A DNA stretch of 64,000 nt from contig OY969786.1 of the NCBI GenBank assembly GCA_963703075.1, positions 2,294,001 through 2,358,000 of the forward strand, read 5' to 3'. Below the pieces are notes generated by a model. That model was given only the letters and a program-made list of their open reading frames with translations, had not been told where the DNA came from and searched no databases. This document shows positions 20,486-29,261 of this stretch, in pieces; position 1 is the stretch's first letter, and each line of letters opens with the position of its first letter. This stretch comes from Korobacter sp963703075. Its GTDB lineage: Bacteria > Acidobacteriota > Terriglobia > Terriglobales > Acidobacteriaceae. The position numbers and the translations under genes are program-made.

Positions 20486-21307
20486 TCACCGTTTTCCGTG
20501 CAGTTTAATCGAAGCCAGCGCCGCCGACGCCTCCCGCACCATCGCATCAGGGTTCTTTACCGAAATCGAAACCGTCGCGCCGCAACACGACGCTCCGCCC
20601 GAACAGATGTCCTGCGGCGAAAGCACCTGCATCAGTTCTGGACCCATTGCGATCCGCGGAATCGAGAGCTCGCTAAGTCCCGCCGCCATTGCGAATCCGA
20701 GATATTCATTGAGGAGGCTCGCCCCGCTGATACATCCGACATATGCACTGATGTCCCGCGCCAGGGCCTCCGGCAGCGGCTTGAGCAGCACGATGTCGCT
20801 CACCGCGAATTGGCCGCCCGGCTTGAGCACCCGCGCGATCTCCCGGAACACCGCCGGCTTGTCCGCGGAGAGATTAATCACGCAATTGCTGATGACGTAG
20901 TCGACAGAGCCGGAATCCACCGGCAACGATTCGATCATCCCCTTGCGAAACTCGACGTTCGCCACACCGCGCTTCTCCGCATTCTGCCGCGCCAGCGCGA
21001 GCATGTCGTCGGTCATATCGACGCCGATCACCCGCCCCGTCGGGCCCACCCGCGCCAGCGCAAGAAATGCGTCAAATCCTGCGCCGGAGCCGAGATCGAG
21101 CACCGTCATCCCCGGCTGGATTTCCGTGAGCGCCAGCGGATTGCCGCATCCCAGCCCGAGGTTCGCATCGCCGGCGAGGGCAAGCTCTTCCTCCGTGTAG
21201 CCGATGGCCTTCGCAACCGTGTCGGACGGAGCGCCGCAGCAAGAAGCTTCTCCCCGGGCAACGGCTGCATAGTGTTCTTCCACAGCAGTAGTCATCTCGT
21301 TCTTCAT
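20486..21307 (-). CDS. arsM: Arsenite S-adenosylmethionine methyltransferase
   Basis: A 273-residue SAM-dependent methyltransferase of the ArsM family, which methylates As(III) to less retained species. The SAM site is MTVLDLGSGAGFDAFLAL with VIGVDMTDDML. Arsenic-binding cysteines are recognisable: EASCCG near residue 23, GLGCGNPL, YVISNCVINL and AYVGCISGA. A second CSGGASCCGAT pair is near the C-terminus. The start codon overlaps the stop of the upstream cysteine-rich marR gene by four bases, so the two are translationally coupled. No arsenite pump or reductase is in the window. Confidence 0.9.
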   Translation of the reverse strand: MKNEMTTAVEEHYAAVARGEASCCGAPSDTVAKAIGYTEEELALAGDANLGLGCGNPLALTEIQPGMTVLDLGSGAGFDAFLALARVGPTGRVIGVDMTDDMLALARQNAEKRGVANVEFRKGMIESLPVDSGSVDYVISNCVINLSADKPAVFREIARVLKPGGQFAVSDIVLLKPLPEALARDISAYVGCISGASLLNEYLGFAMAAGLSELSIPRIAMGPELMQVLSPQDICSGGASCCGATVSISVKNPDAMVREASAALASIKLHGKR

Positions 21308-21795
21308 TTCTTCTCCTCAATTTGGGTGAGCCGCTCAACCGGCGCATTCAGTGCGCAACAGCCAGCCGACTCGATTGCGTTGTTCAGGACGGCGAGTGCC
21401 TTCAGGATTTGTGGGCGTTGCTTCTCTGGGATCGCGTTGATGATCTGGTCGGTCCGCTGGCGCATCAGCGAATCGAGTTGCTTGCGGGTTCTCCGCCCCT
21501 CTGCCGTTATGCGCACCATCGCCGCACGGCCGTCGGTGTGGGCGCCACGAACCCGCTCCACCAGTCCGCGCGCCTCCAGCTTCTCCAGCACACGCGTCAT
21601 GGCGCTGGGCGAGATGTCGGAGAGCGCGGCCAAGTCGGAAATACGCGTGCCCTCGCGCGCCACCAGCACCCGCAGAATGGCGCATTGCCGCTGGCTCAGT
21701 CCCTCGCAACAAACTTCATCCGGACCCACTTGGCCCAGGATCCGTCCTAGCCGTTCCAGCTCGTTCCACCAGCCCTGGATCTCGTGCGAGTTCAT
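21304..21795 (-). CDS. MarR family regulator with paired cysteines, coupled to arsM
   Basis: A 163-residue MarR protein with a normal winged helix (ISDLAALSDISPSAMTRVLEKLEARGLVERVRGAHTDGRAAMVRIT). Unusually it has vicinal cysteines in both dimerisation ends: Cys29-Cys30 (with Cys38) in the N-terminal helix region and Cys146-Cys147 in the C-terminal helix. These ends pack together in MarR dimers, so a trivalent metalloid site is conceivable. It overlaps arsM by four bases and has its own upstream dyad. The classical regulator of ars genes is ArsR, so this would be a different sensor class. Arsenic sensing is my inference. Confidence 0.85.
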   Translation of the reverse strand: MNSHEIQGWWNELERLGRILGQVGPDEVCCEGLSQRQCAILRVLVAREGTRISDLAALSDISPSAMTRVLEKLEARGLVERVRGAHTDGRAAMVRITAEGRRTRKQLDSLMRQRTDQIINAIPEKQRPQILKALAVLNNAIESAGCCALNAPVERLTQIEEKK

Positions 21796-21817
21796 GTCCG
21801 CATTGAACCATATTTAG

Positions 21818-21830
21818 TTGCATGCTGCAA
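21818..21830. promoter_or_regulatory. Operator-like dyad upstream of marR-arsM
   Basis: TTGCA and TGCAA flank a TGC centre, 23 bases upstream of the marR start codon. It is of a different sequence type from the operators of the other two MarR genes. Confidence 0.55.
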
Positions 21831-21845
21831 GCAATTAGTCAGGGC

Positions 21846-21876
21846 AAAAACTAAGCCGCACCACCGGTGCGGCTTA
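21846..21876 (-). terminator. Rho-independent terminator after the SIS-domain gene
   Basis: Eleven-base perfect arms (TAAGCCGCACC and its complement) with a three-base loop, followed on the minus strand by five T. It lies 29 bases past the stop of the isomerase gene and upstream of the marR-arsM promoter region. Confidence 0.88.
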
Positions 21877-21904
21877 AAGCGGAGAAACTAGGGCTGTCAT
21901 CGCC

Positions 21905-23056
21905 CTATTCCTGTTGGACGGACTTCACGAGGTTTCGTGGGCGGTCCACGTCATAATGATTCCAAATTGCGATGTAATACGCGAGTAGCTGAAGAGGAAC
22001 AATCTCCAGGATCGGCGAGAGCAGCTCCGGCGCGGCAGGAATAAAAAGCACTTCGTCGCTCAACTTCGGCACCTCCGTGTCGCCCTCCGTAGCCAGAACG
22101 AGTACACATTCCGAGCGCGAGCGGATCGTCTTCAAATTTCCCAGCGTCATTTCGTAGCGCGCGACCGATTCCTCGTCATTGCGGTCACAGGTCGCAACCA
22201 CCACGACCGGGAACGAAGGCTCCAGCAGTGCGGTTGGCCCGTGTGCCAGTTCCCCGGTTGGATAGCCCTCGGCATGAATGTAGGAGATTTCCTTCAGCTT
22301 CAAGGCTCCCTCGAGGGCCACTGGAAAATGCACCGCGCGCCCGAGAAAGAAAAAGGTATGCGCCATGAAGTAGCGCCGCGCCAGCAATTTGCAACGCGCG
22401 TCGAAATCCGGCAACACGGCCTCTAACTGATCGGCGGTTGCTTCCAGCTGCTCAATGTACCTGTCCCGCTTCTCCGGAGTGAGCACGTCGCGGCACTGCG
22501 CGACGTAGAGAGCCAGGATATAAAGTGCCTCCAGGGCGGTCGTGAAACTCTTGGTAGCTGGAATCGAAATCTCGCGTCCCGCGTAGGTGTACAGCACCGC
22601 ATTCGCTTCGCGGGCCACAGTGGAATCCAGAACATTGGTGATGGCCAGGGTCTTCGAGCCTTTGCGCGCCGCTTCACGCTGCGCTGAGATCACATCCGCG
22701 GTTTCGCCCGATTGGCTGATCACCACCACCAGGTTCTCAGGCGTCGTCAGGAAATTGCGATTGCCGTATTCGCTGGCGTGCTCTACTTCCACCGCCACGC
22801 CGGCAATCTCCTCGATCATCTGCTTGCCCGCCAGGCCCGCATGCCGGCTCGCGCCACTCGCCGCGATCGTGATCTTGGTGAAACTCGCAAATTGTTCGGG
22901 GCTGATGGAGGACGAATCGAGCGCGATGTTCCTGCCTTCCAGGTGACGTCGCAGAGTTTCGCGCATCGCCTCCGGCTGCTCGTATACCTCTTTGAGCATG
23001 TAGTGCGGGAACTTGCCTTTTGACACAGGTGCAACGGCAGTGAGCTTGGTATTCAT
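21905..23056 (-). CDS. Stand-alone GlmS-type SIS isomerase domain protein (glucosamine-6-phosphate deaminase/isomerase-like)
   Basis: A 383-residue protein made only of two SIS sugar-phosphate domains. The first has TIAASGASRHAGLAGK and VVVISQSGETADVI; the second has FFLGRAVHFPVALEGALKLKEISYIHAEGYPTGELAHGP. The C-terminus (DVDRPRNLVKSV) matches that of glutamine:fructose-6-phosphate amidotransferase GlmS, but the N-terminal glutaminase domain with its catalytic Cys is absent. It probably isomerises or deaminates glucosamine-6-phosphate with free ammonia, like SIS-type NagB-II. The ATG at 23056 was chosen; a GTG at 23089 would add 11 residues. It has its own terminator and starts 75 bases after citF. 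Confidence 0.82.
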   Translation of the reverse strand: MNTKLTAVAPVSKGKFPHYMLKEVYEQPEAMRETLRRHLEGRNIALDSSSISPEQFASFTKITIAASGASRHAGLAGKQMIEEIAGVAVEVEHASEYGNRNFLTTPENLVVVISQSGETADVISAQREAARKGSKTLAITNVLDSTVAREANAVLYTYAGREISIPATKSFTTALEALYILALYVAQCRDVLTPEKRDRYIEQLEATADQLEAVLPDFDARCKLLARRYFMAHTFFFLGRAVHFPVALEGALKLKEISYIHAEGYPTGELAHGPTALLEPSFPVVVVATCDRNDEESVARYEMTLGNLKTIRSRSECVLVLATEGDTEVPKLSDEVLFIPAAPELLSPILEIVPLQLLAYYIAIWNHYDVDRPRNLVKSVQQE

Positions 23057-23131
23057 TCGGTTTCGACTAGCTCCGTTTCGAATCTTCACAAAGGATAGCA
23101 GTCCGGAGCTTGCTTGAAACCTAAAACTTCG

Positions 23132-24703
23132 TTAAGTCTTCCACACTGTATCGAGTAACGTACCGTCGATCCACTTCACAACTGCCACCGCTTGATCACT
23201 TGATTTCGCTTTCGCTGGCATTCCACCGCAAATACTTTCGACACCTTTCTTTGCCTCTCGAATGTCGCACAACGGCAGCTTCGATCCCCGCAGAGCTTCG
23301 AGCAGATCGGCACGTCGAGGATGAATGGCAATCCCGCGCTCGGTCACGACCACGTCGATCAACTCACCCGGCCCGGTCAACGTCGTGACTTCGTCCACGA
23401 TCGCCGGGATGCGGTCGCGGAAGGCGGGTACCGCGAGGATCGTGCATCGCGATGCGAGACAGTTTTGCCATCCGCCTATCCCGTGCAGCAGCCGCCCATC
23501 CGAATGGGTCACGACATTCGCATTGAAATTCACGTCGACTTCAGTCGCGCCTAGGATGCAGGCATCGACCATGGAAGCGAAGTTTCCCTTACCGTGAAAG
23601 TTATAAGAGGTGAACGGCGACGTGGCCACGTGCCGTGGATCCTCGGCAATCGAGCGAACTGCTTCGAGATCGAAGGTCTGTCCGTCGAGGATGTACTCGG
23701 TCAAACCTTCCTGCAACAGTTCCACCAGGTATTTTGTCGAACCGCCGCGCACGAAACTCGCCTTGATCCCGGCTTCCTGCATCATCGGCTTCAGGTACTG
23801 CACAAAAGCCAGCGCGATACCGCCTGCACCCGCTTGGAATGAAAAGCCATTGCGCAGAATGCCGCTGGCCTTCAGGAATTGCGCGACTAATTCGCTGATC
23901 CGCAAACGATCGGGCGAGCGCGTGATCTGCGTCGTGCCGCTGACGATCTTCGTCGGATCACCGATGCTCTCGACCTCCACTACGTAATCCACGGTGTTCC
24001 CCTGGATCTGCCACGGCACGCATGGGAACGGAACCAGGTTGTCGGTCACCACGATGACCCGGTCGGCGTACATGGAATCCGCCAGCGCAAACCCGAGGGA
24101 CCCACACGCACTTTTCCCATGCGATCCGTCGGCGTTGCCGAACATGTCCGCCGAAGGCGCTGCAATCACTGCGATGTCGATATGCACCTCGCCATCCTGG
24201 ATCGCCTGGAATCTTCCTCCATGCGAGCGCAACACGCCCAGGCCCGCCATGTTGCCCTGGGTGCAATAGTCGCCCAGAGGGCCATTCATGCTGCCTTCGA
24301 TGTGGTGAACCACTCCGGCTTTCATCAGTTCGATCACTTCCGCCTGCGCCGGAAAGGAGGCGCTCGGGAACCAGCGCAGGTTCTTCACCCCCATGCGCGC
24401 CGCTGTTTGCAGCACCTCGACAGCCACCCGATCTCCATCGCGCAAGTGATGGTGCGAGGAGATCGTCATGCCATCGCGCAGCCCGCACCTCCGCAGCGCC
24501 GTTTCGAGATCGGGCAGACGCTTGTCTCCGTTTGCGGGATAGTCAATCGCGGTACGAATCGGCGGCGCTGCCCTGCGGCCCTCGGGCCGATACTTCCCCA
24601 CGCCCATAAACGGCGTCTGTGCCACCCCGTTGACCATCGTCGGCACAAGCCGGCCGGCGGCGTTGCGAACGAATTCATACGCGGCCTTCGGCTGGCTGCT
24701 CAT
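23132..24703 (-). CDS. citF: Citrate lyase alpha subunit (citrate CoA-transferase)
   Basis: A 523-residue CitF-type protein, the subunit that transfers the acyl carrier thioester from acetyl to citryl. Features include the start AAGRLVPTMVNGVAQTPFMGVGKYRPEGRRAAPPI, HHHLRDGD, GSMNGPLGDYCTQG, APSADMFGNADGSHGKSACG and a late HPRRADLLEAL. The length fits the family. The ATG at 24703 follows a GGAGGAG site and overlaps the stop of the CitDE gene by four bases. It is the last gene of the six-gene tricarboxylate operon. No citC, citX or citG maturation genes are seen in the window. Confidence 0.9.
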   Translation of the reverse strand: MSSQPKAAYEFVRNAAGRLVPTMVNGVAQTPFMGVGKYRPEGRRAAPPIRTAIDYPANGDKRLPDLETALRRCGLRDGMTISSHHHLRDGDRVAVEVLQTAARMGVKNLRWFPSASFPAQAEVIELMKAGVVHHIEGSMNGPLGDYCTQGNMAGLGVLRSHGGRFQAIQDGEVHIDIAVIAAPSADMFGNADGSHGKSACGSLGFALADSMYADRVIVVTDNLVPFPCVPWQIQGNTVDYVVEVESIGDPTKIVSGTTQITRSPDRLRISELVAQFLKASGILRNGFSFQAGAGGIALAFVQYLKPMMQEAGIKASFVRGGSTKYLVELLQEGLTEYILDGQTFDLEAVRSIAEDPRHVATSPFTSYNFHGKGNFASMVDACILGATEVDVNFNANVVTHSDGRLLHGIGGWQNCLASRCTILAVPAFRDRIPAIVDEVTTLTGPGELIDVVVTERGIAIHPRRADLLEALRGSKLPLCDIREAKKGVESICGGMPAKAKSSDQAVAVVKWIDGTLLDTVWKT

Positions 24704-25935
24704 TGCTGCTCCTCCTGCAAGATTTTCTCCGCAACCAGGCCCATGCTGCGTGCCCGCTCCACCAGTTTCAGCGCACGATGCACCACCGGCGCATCGATCA
24801 TCTTCGATCCCAGCGATACCACTCCGAGACCCTGCCGCTGCGCCTGCTCGAAGGCGGAAACAATCTTCAGAGCCTTTTCGATCTCCACCGCAGAGGGCAC
24901 GAAAGCCGCGTGAATCACGCGGACTTGCAGCGGATGGATGCACCCCATTCCCTCGAAGCCCATGGCGCGCGACCGCTCGCCCCAGAGTTTCAGTCCCTCC
25001 AGGTCTCCGGCGTCCCCGAAGACGGAATCGATCGCGGCGATACCCGCAGCGCGCGCGGCATTCACCAGCCGTGGGCGCGCGTACAGTGTTTCCGCTCCCT
25101 CCCCGGTTTTAGTTACGCCAAGATCGGCGGTGTAGTCTTCCAATCCGATCGTGAGCGCACAGTTGCGCGGCGAGGCCTTCGCGATTACGAAAGCGTTCTC
25201 GATGCCCAGTGCGGATTCGAGGATCGGCATCAGCCAGATCGGCCGCTCGATCCTTTGCTGCTGGCAAATCGCGGTAATGCGTCCATCGACGTCTGTTACC
25301 TGCTGCGCGTTCTCGACCTTCGGAATCAGGATGACATCCGGACACTGCGGAACAACTGCTTCCAGGTCCGCAAGCCCCAGCGGAAGCTGGTTGATTCGCA
25401 CCATCCGCTCCGCCGCCAGGAAATCCACCGACCGCAGCGCATTGCGCACCAGCAGGCGGGCCGTATCCTTCTCTCCGGCGTGCACCGAATCTTCCAGGTC
25501 AAGAATGATGGCGTCGGGGGCATGCAGCCCGGCGTTGATGAAGTATTTAGGCTCATTGCCCGGAAGATATAACCGCGAGCGGCGCAGCCGGTTCTTCGCC
25601 GAAGCCTGGGGCAACGGAAGCGCCTGAGGCAGTGCACACCGCGTCTCCGCATAGCCCGCCCGCTTCACTGCCGCTTCCAGGCGCGCCGCGATCGCGAAGG
25701 GCAGCGCACCTTCATCGACGATGGTCACCGACGCGTGTTCAATGCCGAGTTGCGCCAGCACCTGCTGCGTCTGCCGGCGAATGCTTTCGCCGTAATAGAT
25801 CGCCACTCTCGACCGCAGATCGATCTCGATTCCGCCGGATGTGCGAGGCTCGAACGACACATGCAGGTCGGAGCGAACGTCCTTCCCCTGCCGTCCAGCT
25901 TCGCCGCGAATTGTAGGAGCGGCCGTTGCGGCCAT
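24700..25935 (-). CDS. Fused citrate lyase acyl-carrier (CitD) and citryl lyase (CitE) subunits
   Basis: A 411-residue protein. Residues about 17-100 match the citrate lyase gamma subunit CitD: a Ser in VRSDLHVSF at the usual prosthetic-group site (residue 22), GGIEIDLRSRVAIYYGESIRRQ, then VTIVDEGALPFAIAARLEAAV. After a short linker, CitE starts at RSRLYLPGNEPKYFINAG with the Mg-binding DAIILDLEDSV, an acidic IESALGIENAF-type segment, GLEDYTADLG, MGFEGMGCIHP and GLGVVSLGSKMIDAPVV at the end. CitD and CitE are separate in classical operons. The ATG at 25935 keeps CitD at family length; an upstream TTG is poor. Confidence 0.88.
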   Translation of the reverse strand: MAATAAPTIRGEAGRQGKDVRSDLHVSFEPRTSGGIEIDLRSRVAIYYGESIRRQTQQVLAQLGIEHASVTIVDEGALPFAIAARLEAAVKRAGYAETRCALPQALPLPQASAKNRLRRSRLYLPGNEPKYFINAGLHAPDAIILDLEDSVHAGEKDTARLLVRNALRSVDFLAAERMVRINQLPLGLADLEAVVPQCPDVILIPKVENAQQVTDVDGRITAICQQQRIERPIWLMPILESALGIENAFVIAKASPRNCALTIGLEDYTADLGVTKTGEGAETLYARPRLVNAARAAGIAAIDSVFGDAGDLEGLKLWGERSRAMGFEGMGCIHPLQVRVIHAAFVPSAVEIEKALKIVSAFEQAQRQGLGVVSLGSKMIDAPVVHRALKLVERARSMGLVAEKILQEEQQ

Positions 25936-25969
25936 CGCTTCACACTTTCTGAAAAGCTCCGGACTCCAA

Positions 25970-26005
25970 CTCCCGCGAAACCTGGTTTGGTTTCGCAAGC
26001 GGGAG
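25970..26005. other. Intercistronic hairpin between the IDH-like and CitDE genes
   Basis: Arms CTCCCGCGAAACC (25970-25982) and GGTTTC plus GCGGGAG (25989-26005) pair over 13 bases, with a four-base bulge on one side and a six-base loop. Flanking sequence extends the dyad imperfectly. There is no U-tract, so it may be an mRNA-processing or stability element rather than a terminator. Confidence 0.6.
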
Positions 26006-26035
26006 CAGCTTCCGGGGACTTTCTGTCACTGCAAA

Positions 26036-27244
26036 TCAGAGGGCGGCCGCTACGGCCGTTTCCACCCGCGCCAGGATCGCCTCGGTCATCTGCACGGTAG
26101 AAGCAGCTCCCTGCGCGATCGATTGCGGACCGCCGGACAGCCGCATCATGTCGTAGGTCCGCACCTTGCCCTCGGCGACCACCGCGGCAATCGCCTTGCG
26201 AATGCGGTTTGCCTTGTCGTTTTCCCCGATATGGTCGAGCAGCATGGCGGCCGACAGGATCATTGCAATCGGGTTCACGATCGGCGGATCGAGCTCGGCA
26301 TACTTCGGCGCCGAACCATGGGTAGGCTCGAAAACAGCGACCTCTTCCCCTATGTTGGCGCTGGCCGCAAAGCCAAGTCCCCCCACCAGTCCCGCAAAAG
26401 CATCGGAGATCACATCGCCAAACAGGTTGCTGGCGACGATCACCCCGTAGTCTTCCGGGTTCTTCGTTAGCCACATCGTCTGTGCATCAATGTTGGTCGA
26501 CCAAAGCTTGATCTCCGGACACTCCTTCTGCACCTGCTTTGCGGCTTCTTCCATCATGCCGCTTGTCTCCCGCAGCACATTGGGCTTCTCGCACAGGGTC
26601 ACGCTCTTGTAGCCGAATTTGCGTGCGTGCCGGAAAGCCGCTTCACAAATGTGCCGTGCATTCTTGCGCGTAATGATGCGCACGGAAACCGCGAGCTCCT
26701 CCCCCGGAGTGCTCGCGAACGGCTTGAACTTCGCATGCGATCCGAGCGCCTCGCGCACGTTCGCCGGCGGATTCGTCCACTCCACTCCGGCATACAGGCC
26801 TTCGGTGTTCTGCCGAAAGACAACCACATCCACCTTCGGTTCTTCGAAGCCGCCGCGCGCCGTCTGCCGTACGAAGTTCAGCGGATTGCCCGGAAACGAG
26901 AGACACGGCCGCATGCAGACATCGAGGTTGAATAACTGCCGCATGCTGACGATGGGGCTGAAGTAGGAAAATCCTTTGCCGCGCAACTCCGGCTTGAGTT
27001 CGGCATCGGCCGCTTTTTTCGGCTTACTCGTGATCGCACCGAACAGCCCGAGCTTGTGCTGCCGCAGCAGGTCGATGGTGCGCTGCGGAAGCGCGTTTCC
27101 CTGGTTGCACCAGCATTCCCAGCCGATATCGGCGTGTACGTACTCCGCCTCGAACCCAACCGCGTCGAGGACACGTATCGCCTGGGGCAGCACCTGGTTG
27201 CCGATTCCATCTCCCGGCATCGTAACAATCGTAGGACGAGCCAT
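26036..27244 (-). CDS. Isocitrate/isopropylmalate dehydrogenase family enzyme
   Basis: A 402-residue beta-decarboxylating dehydrogenase. The start TIVTMPGDGIGNQVLPQAIRVL is the family nucleotide-site strand. Further family features are VSMRQLFNLDVCMRPC (substrate arginines), FRQNTEGLYAGVE, NLFGDVISDAFAGLVGGLGFAAS with the catalytic Asp, and FEPTHGSAPKYAELDPPIVNP. It resembles NAD-type isocitrate dehydrogenases more than LeuB, but the phosphorylation-loop position reads RQNTEG where isocitrate dehydrogenases usually have RENTEG. A citrate-like substrate is inferred from the neighbours: aconitase directly upstream, citrate lyase downstream. The ATG at 27244 has AGGAG seven bases before it. Confidence 0.85.
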   Translation of the reverse strand: MARPTIVTMPGDGIGNQVLPQAIRVLDAVGFEAEYVHADIGWECWCNQGNALPQRTIDLLRQHKLGLFGAITSKPKKAADAELKPELRGKGFSYFSPIVSMRQLFNLDVCMRPCLSFPGNPLNFVRQTARGGFEEPKVDVVVFRQNTEGLYAGVEWTNPPANVREALGSHAKFKPFASTPGEELAVSVRIITRKNARHICEAAFRHARKFGYKSVTLCEKPNVLRETSGMMEEAAKQVQKECPEIKLWSTNIDAQTMWLTKNPEDYGVIVASNLFGDVISDAFAGLVGGLGFAASANIGEEVAVFEPTHGSAPKYAELDPPIVNPIAMILSAAMLLDHIGENDKANRIRKAIAAVVAEGKVRTYDMMRLSGGPQSIAQGAASTVQMTEAILARVETAVAAAL

Positions 27245-27285
27245 CGTCATCTCCTGCCGCAGCCTATCGCCACGGGGCAATGCAT

Positions 27286-29250
27286 TTACTTCATCGCAGC
27301 TTCGGCGCGCAGGCCCAGCCGCTGTGCCACAAAGTTCTCCACGCCACCCGCTACCACCAGCGATTGCGGCACACTCCCGAGCGGCGGGAAAGAGAATGTC
27401 TCACCGGCATACTGCAGGCTGCTCGCGGCAAAATCGATCTCGACCTCATCGCCGGGAATGATCGTTTTCTCCTGACGGCCAATCTCTTCCGCAAAACGCG
27501 ACTTCAGCCTCACCACCAACTCCGGCGTCTCGATGCACAGGAAGCCATTGTTGAAAGCGTTCCGCAGATAGGTCTGCGAGAAGCTGCCGGCAATGATCAG
27601 CGGGATGCCTTTCGCCTTCAGCGCGGTCACCGCCTGTTCGCGGCTCGACCCCGTGCCGAAGTTGAAGCCACCCACGAGCACGTCTCCGGCGATGGTGCGC
27701 GCGCCAAACTCCGGGTCGTAGTTCTCCATCACAACCCCCGCCATCATCGACGGCGTCATGTCTTCGCGGTAGGTATAGTCCTTGCCATAAATCCCATCGG
27801 TGTTCAGGTTGTCTTGCGGCAGGAACACCAATCGCCCTTTCACCGATGCAGGAAAACCTTCGAGAATGGCGACGCTTTCCCCTGGGGTCGCCGGAGAAAC
27901 GAAGTGGGTCATGTGGATATTGGGATCGGCATGCGCGAACTGCACCGGCCCGTTGATGTAACCGGCCAGCGCACTCGCCGCGACCACCTGCGGGCTCGCC
28001 AGGTAACATTGCGCGTCGCGCGAGCCCATGCGCCCCTTGAAATTGCGATTGGTCGCACTGATGCCGACCTCGCCCGCTTCGAGCAGTCCGGTACCCAGCC
28101 CAATGCAGGGGCCGCAACCCGCCGGCAGCGGGGTCATGCCGCAATCGAGCAGCGTCTTCCACACTCCACGCTTCTGCGCCTCTTCCTGCACCTGCTTGGA
28201 GGCGGGTGCGACATAAAACTTCACCCCGTCAGCGATCTTCTTCCCCGCCACCACCCGCGCCGCCGCTTCCAGATCCGACAGCCGCGAATTCACGCACGAC
28301 AGCAGGTACGCTTTCTGGATCGCCACTTTCTTCTCTTCGATCTGCGCCACCGACTGCATCACCTGCACCGAGTCCGGTCCCGAAACGTGTGGAGTCACTT
28401 GCGCCAGGTCCAGCTCGATGCGTGCCGCGTAGTGGGCGTCCTTGTCCGGCCCGATCGGCGCGCGCATCCAGCGCAAGATGTCATTTTCCGAGTAGCGCTC
28501 AGTTCCCTGCCACCGCTGAATCGCATGCCGCTGGCGCAGATAGGTGATCGTCACCTGGTCCACCGGAAACCACGCAACCAGCGCGCCCCACTCCGTACTC
28601 ATGTTGGCGATGGAAAGCCGTTCGTCCATCGTCAGTGTCTGCACACCCCCACCGCTGAATTCCAGCGCCGCGTTCAGTACTTCATCTTTGTTATAGAGCC
28701 CGCACAGCGTGATGATCACGTCTTTGCCGCTCACCCCAGCTTGTAACTTGCCTTGGAGCACAACTTGAATCGTGCGCGGTATAGACCACCAGAACTCACC
28801 CGTCGCCCAGATAGCGGCCGCATCCGTGCGGACCACCGGGGTTCCCACCGCTCCCAGCGCGCCATACATATTCGAATGCGAATCGGACGCCACCACGAAC
28901 CCGCCCGGCACCACGTAGGCCCGTTCCACCATGATCTGGTGGCCAATGCCTGTACCTGCCACAAAGCAATCGATCCCCTGCGAATGGGCGAAGCTCTCGA
29001 TTATCCGATACTTATTCAGGTTCTCTTCCGTAGTGTTCTGGATGTCGTGGTCCATCGCAAACACCAGCTGCCGTGGGTTCTTCACCTTGCTCGCCCCGAT
29101 CGCCTTGAACTTCTTCAAGACCGCCGAGGTGTTGTCGTGCGTCATCACGTGCGACGGGCGGATTGAAAGAAAATCTCCCGCGCGCAGCTTCCGCTTCGGA
29201 CCTTCCGCCATGTGGAGCTGTGCGATCTTCTCAACCACCGTTTGGCTCAT
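27286..29250 (-). CDS. Aconitase/homoaconitase family hydratase, single chain
   Basis: A 654-residue Fe-S hydro-lyase with catalytic and swivel domains in one chain. Early family motifs are SIRPSHVMTHDNTSAVL, FAMDHDIQNTTEENL and VASDSHSNMYGALGAVG. The cluster ligands are the Cys in YLLSCVNSRLSDLE and the pair in GCGPCIGLGTG, followed by ISATNRNFKGRMGS. The swivel domain has NFGTGSSREQAVTALKAKGIPLIIAGSFSQTYLRNAFNNG. The MTHDN start recalls homoaconitase and isopropylmalate-isomerase-like relatives, so the substrate may be citrate, methylcitrate or homocitrate. It lies in an operon between the MmgE/PrpD gene (11 bases) and the IDH-like gene (41 bases). Confidence 0.9.
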   Translation of the reverse strand: MSQTVVEKIAQLHMAEGPKRKLRAGDFLSIRPSHVMTHDNTSAVLKKFKAIGASKVKNPRQLVFAMDHDIQNTTEENLNKYRIIESFAHSQGIDCFVAGTGIGHQIMVERAYVVPGGFVVASDSHSNMYGALGAVGTPVVRTDAAAIWATGEFWWSIPRTIQVVLQGKLQAGVSGKDVIITLCGLYNKDEVLNAALEFSGGGVQTLTMDERLSIANMSTEWGALVAWFPVDQVTITYLRQRHAIQRWQGTERYSENDILRWMRAPIGPDKDAHYAARIELDLAQVTPHVSGPDSVQVMQSVAQIEEKKVAIQKAYLLSCVNSRLSDLEAAARVVAGKKIADGVKFYVAPASKQVQEEAQKRGVWKTLLDCGMTPLPAGCGPCIGLGTGLLEAGEVGISATNRNFKGRMGSRDAQCYLASPQVVAASALAGYINGPVQFAHADPNIHMTHFVSPATPGESVAILEGFPASVKGRLVFLPQDNLNTDGIYGKDYTYREDMTPSMMAGVVMENYDPEFGARTIAGDVLVGGFNFGTGSSREQAVTALKAKGIPLIIAGSFSQTYLRNAFNNGFLCIETPELVVRLKSRFAEEIGRQEKTIIPGDEVEIDFAASSLQYAGETFSFPPLGSVPQSLVVAGGVENFVAQRLGLRAEAAMK

Positions 29251-29261
29251 GGTCCCGCCCC

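Noticed and set aside
27280..28746. Long plus-strand frame opposite the aconitase gene
   Set aside because: His/Arg-rich antisense shadow; the minus-strand frame is a complete aconitase.
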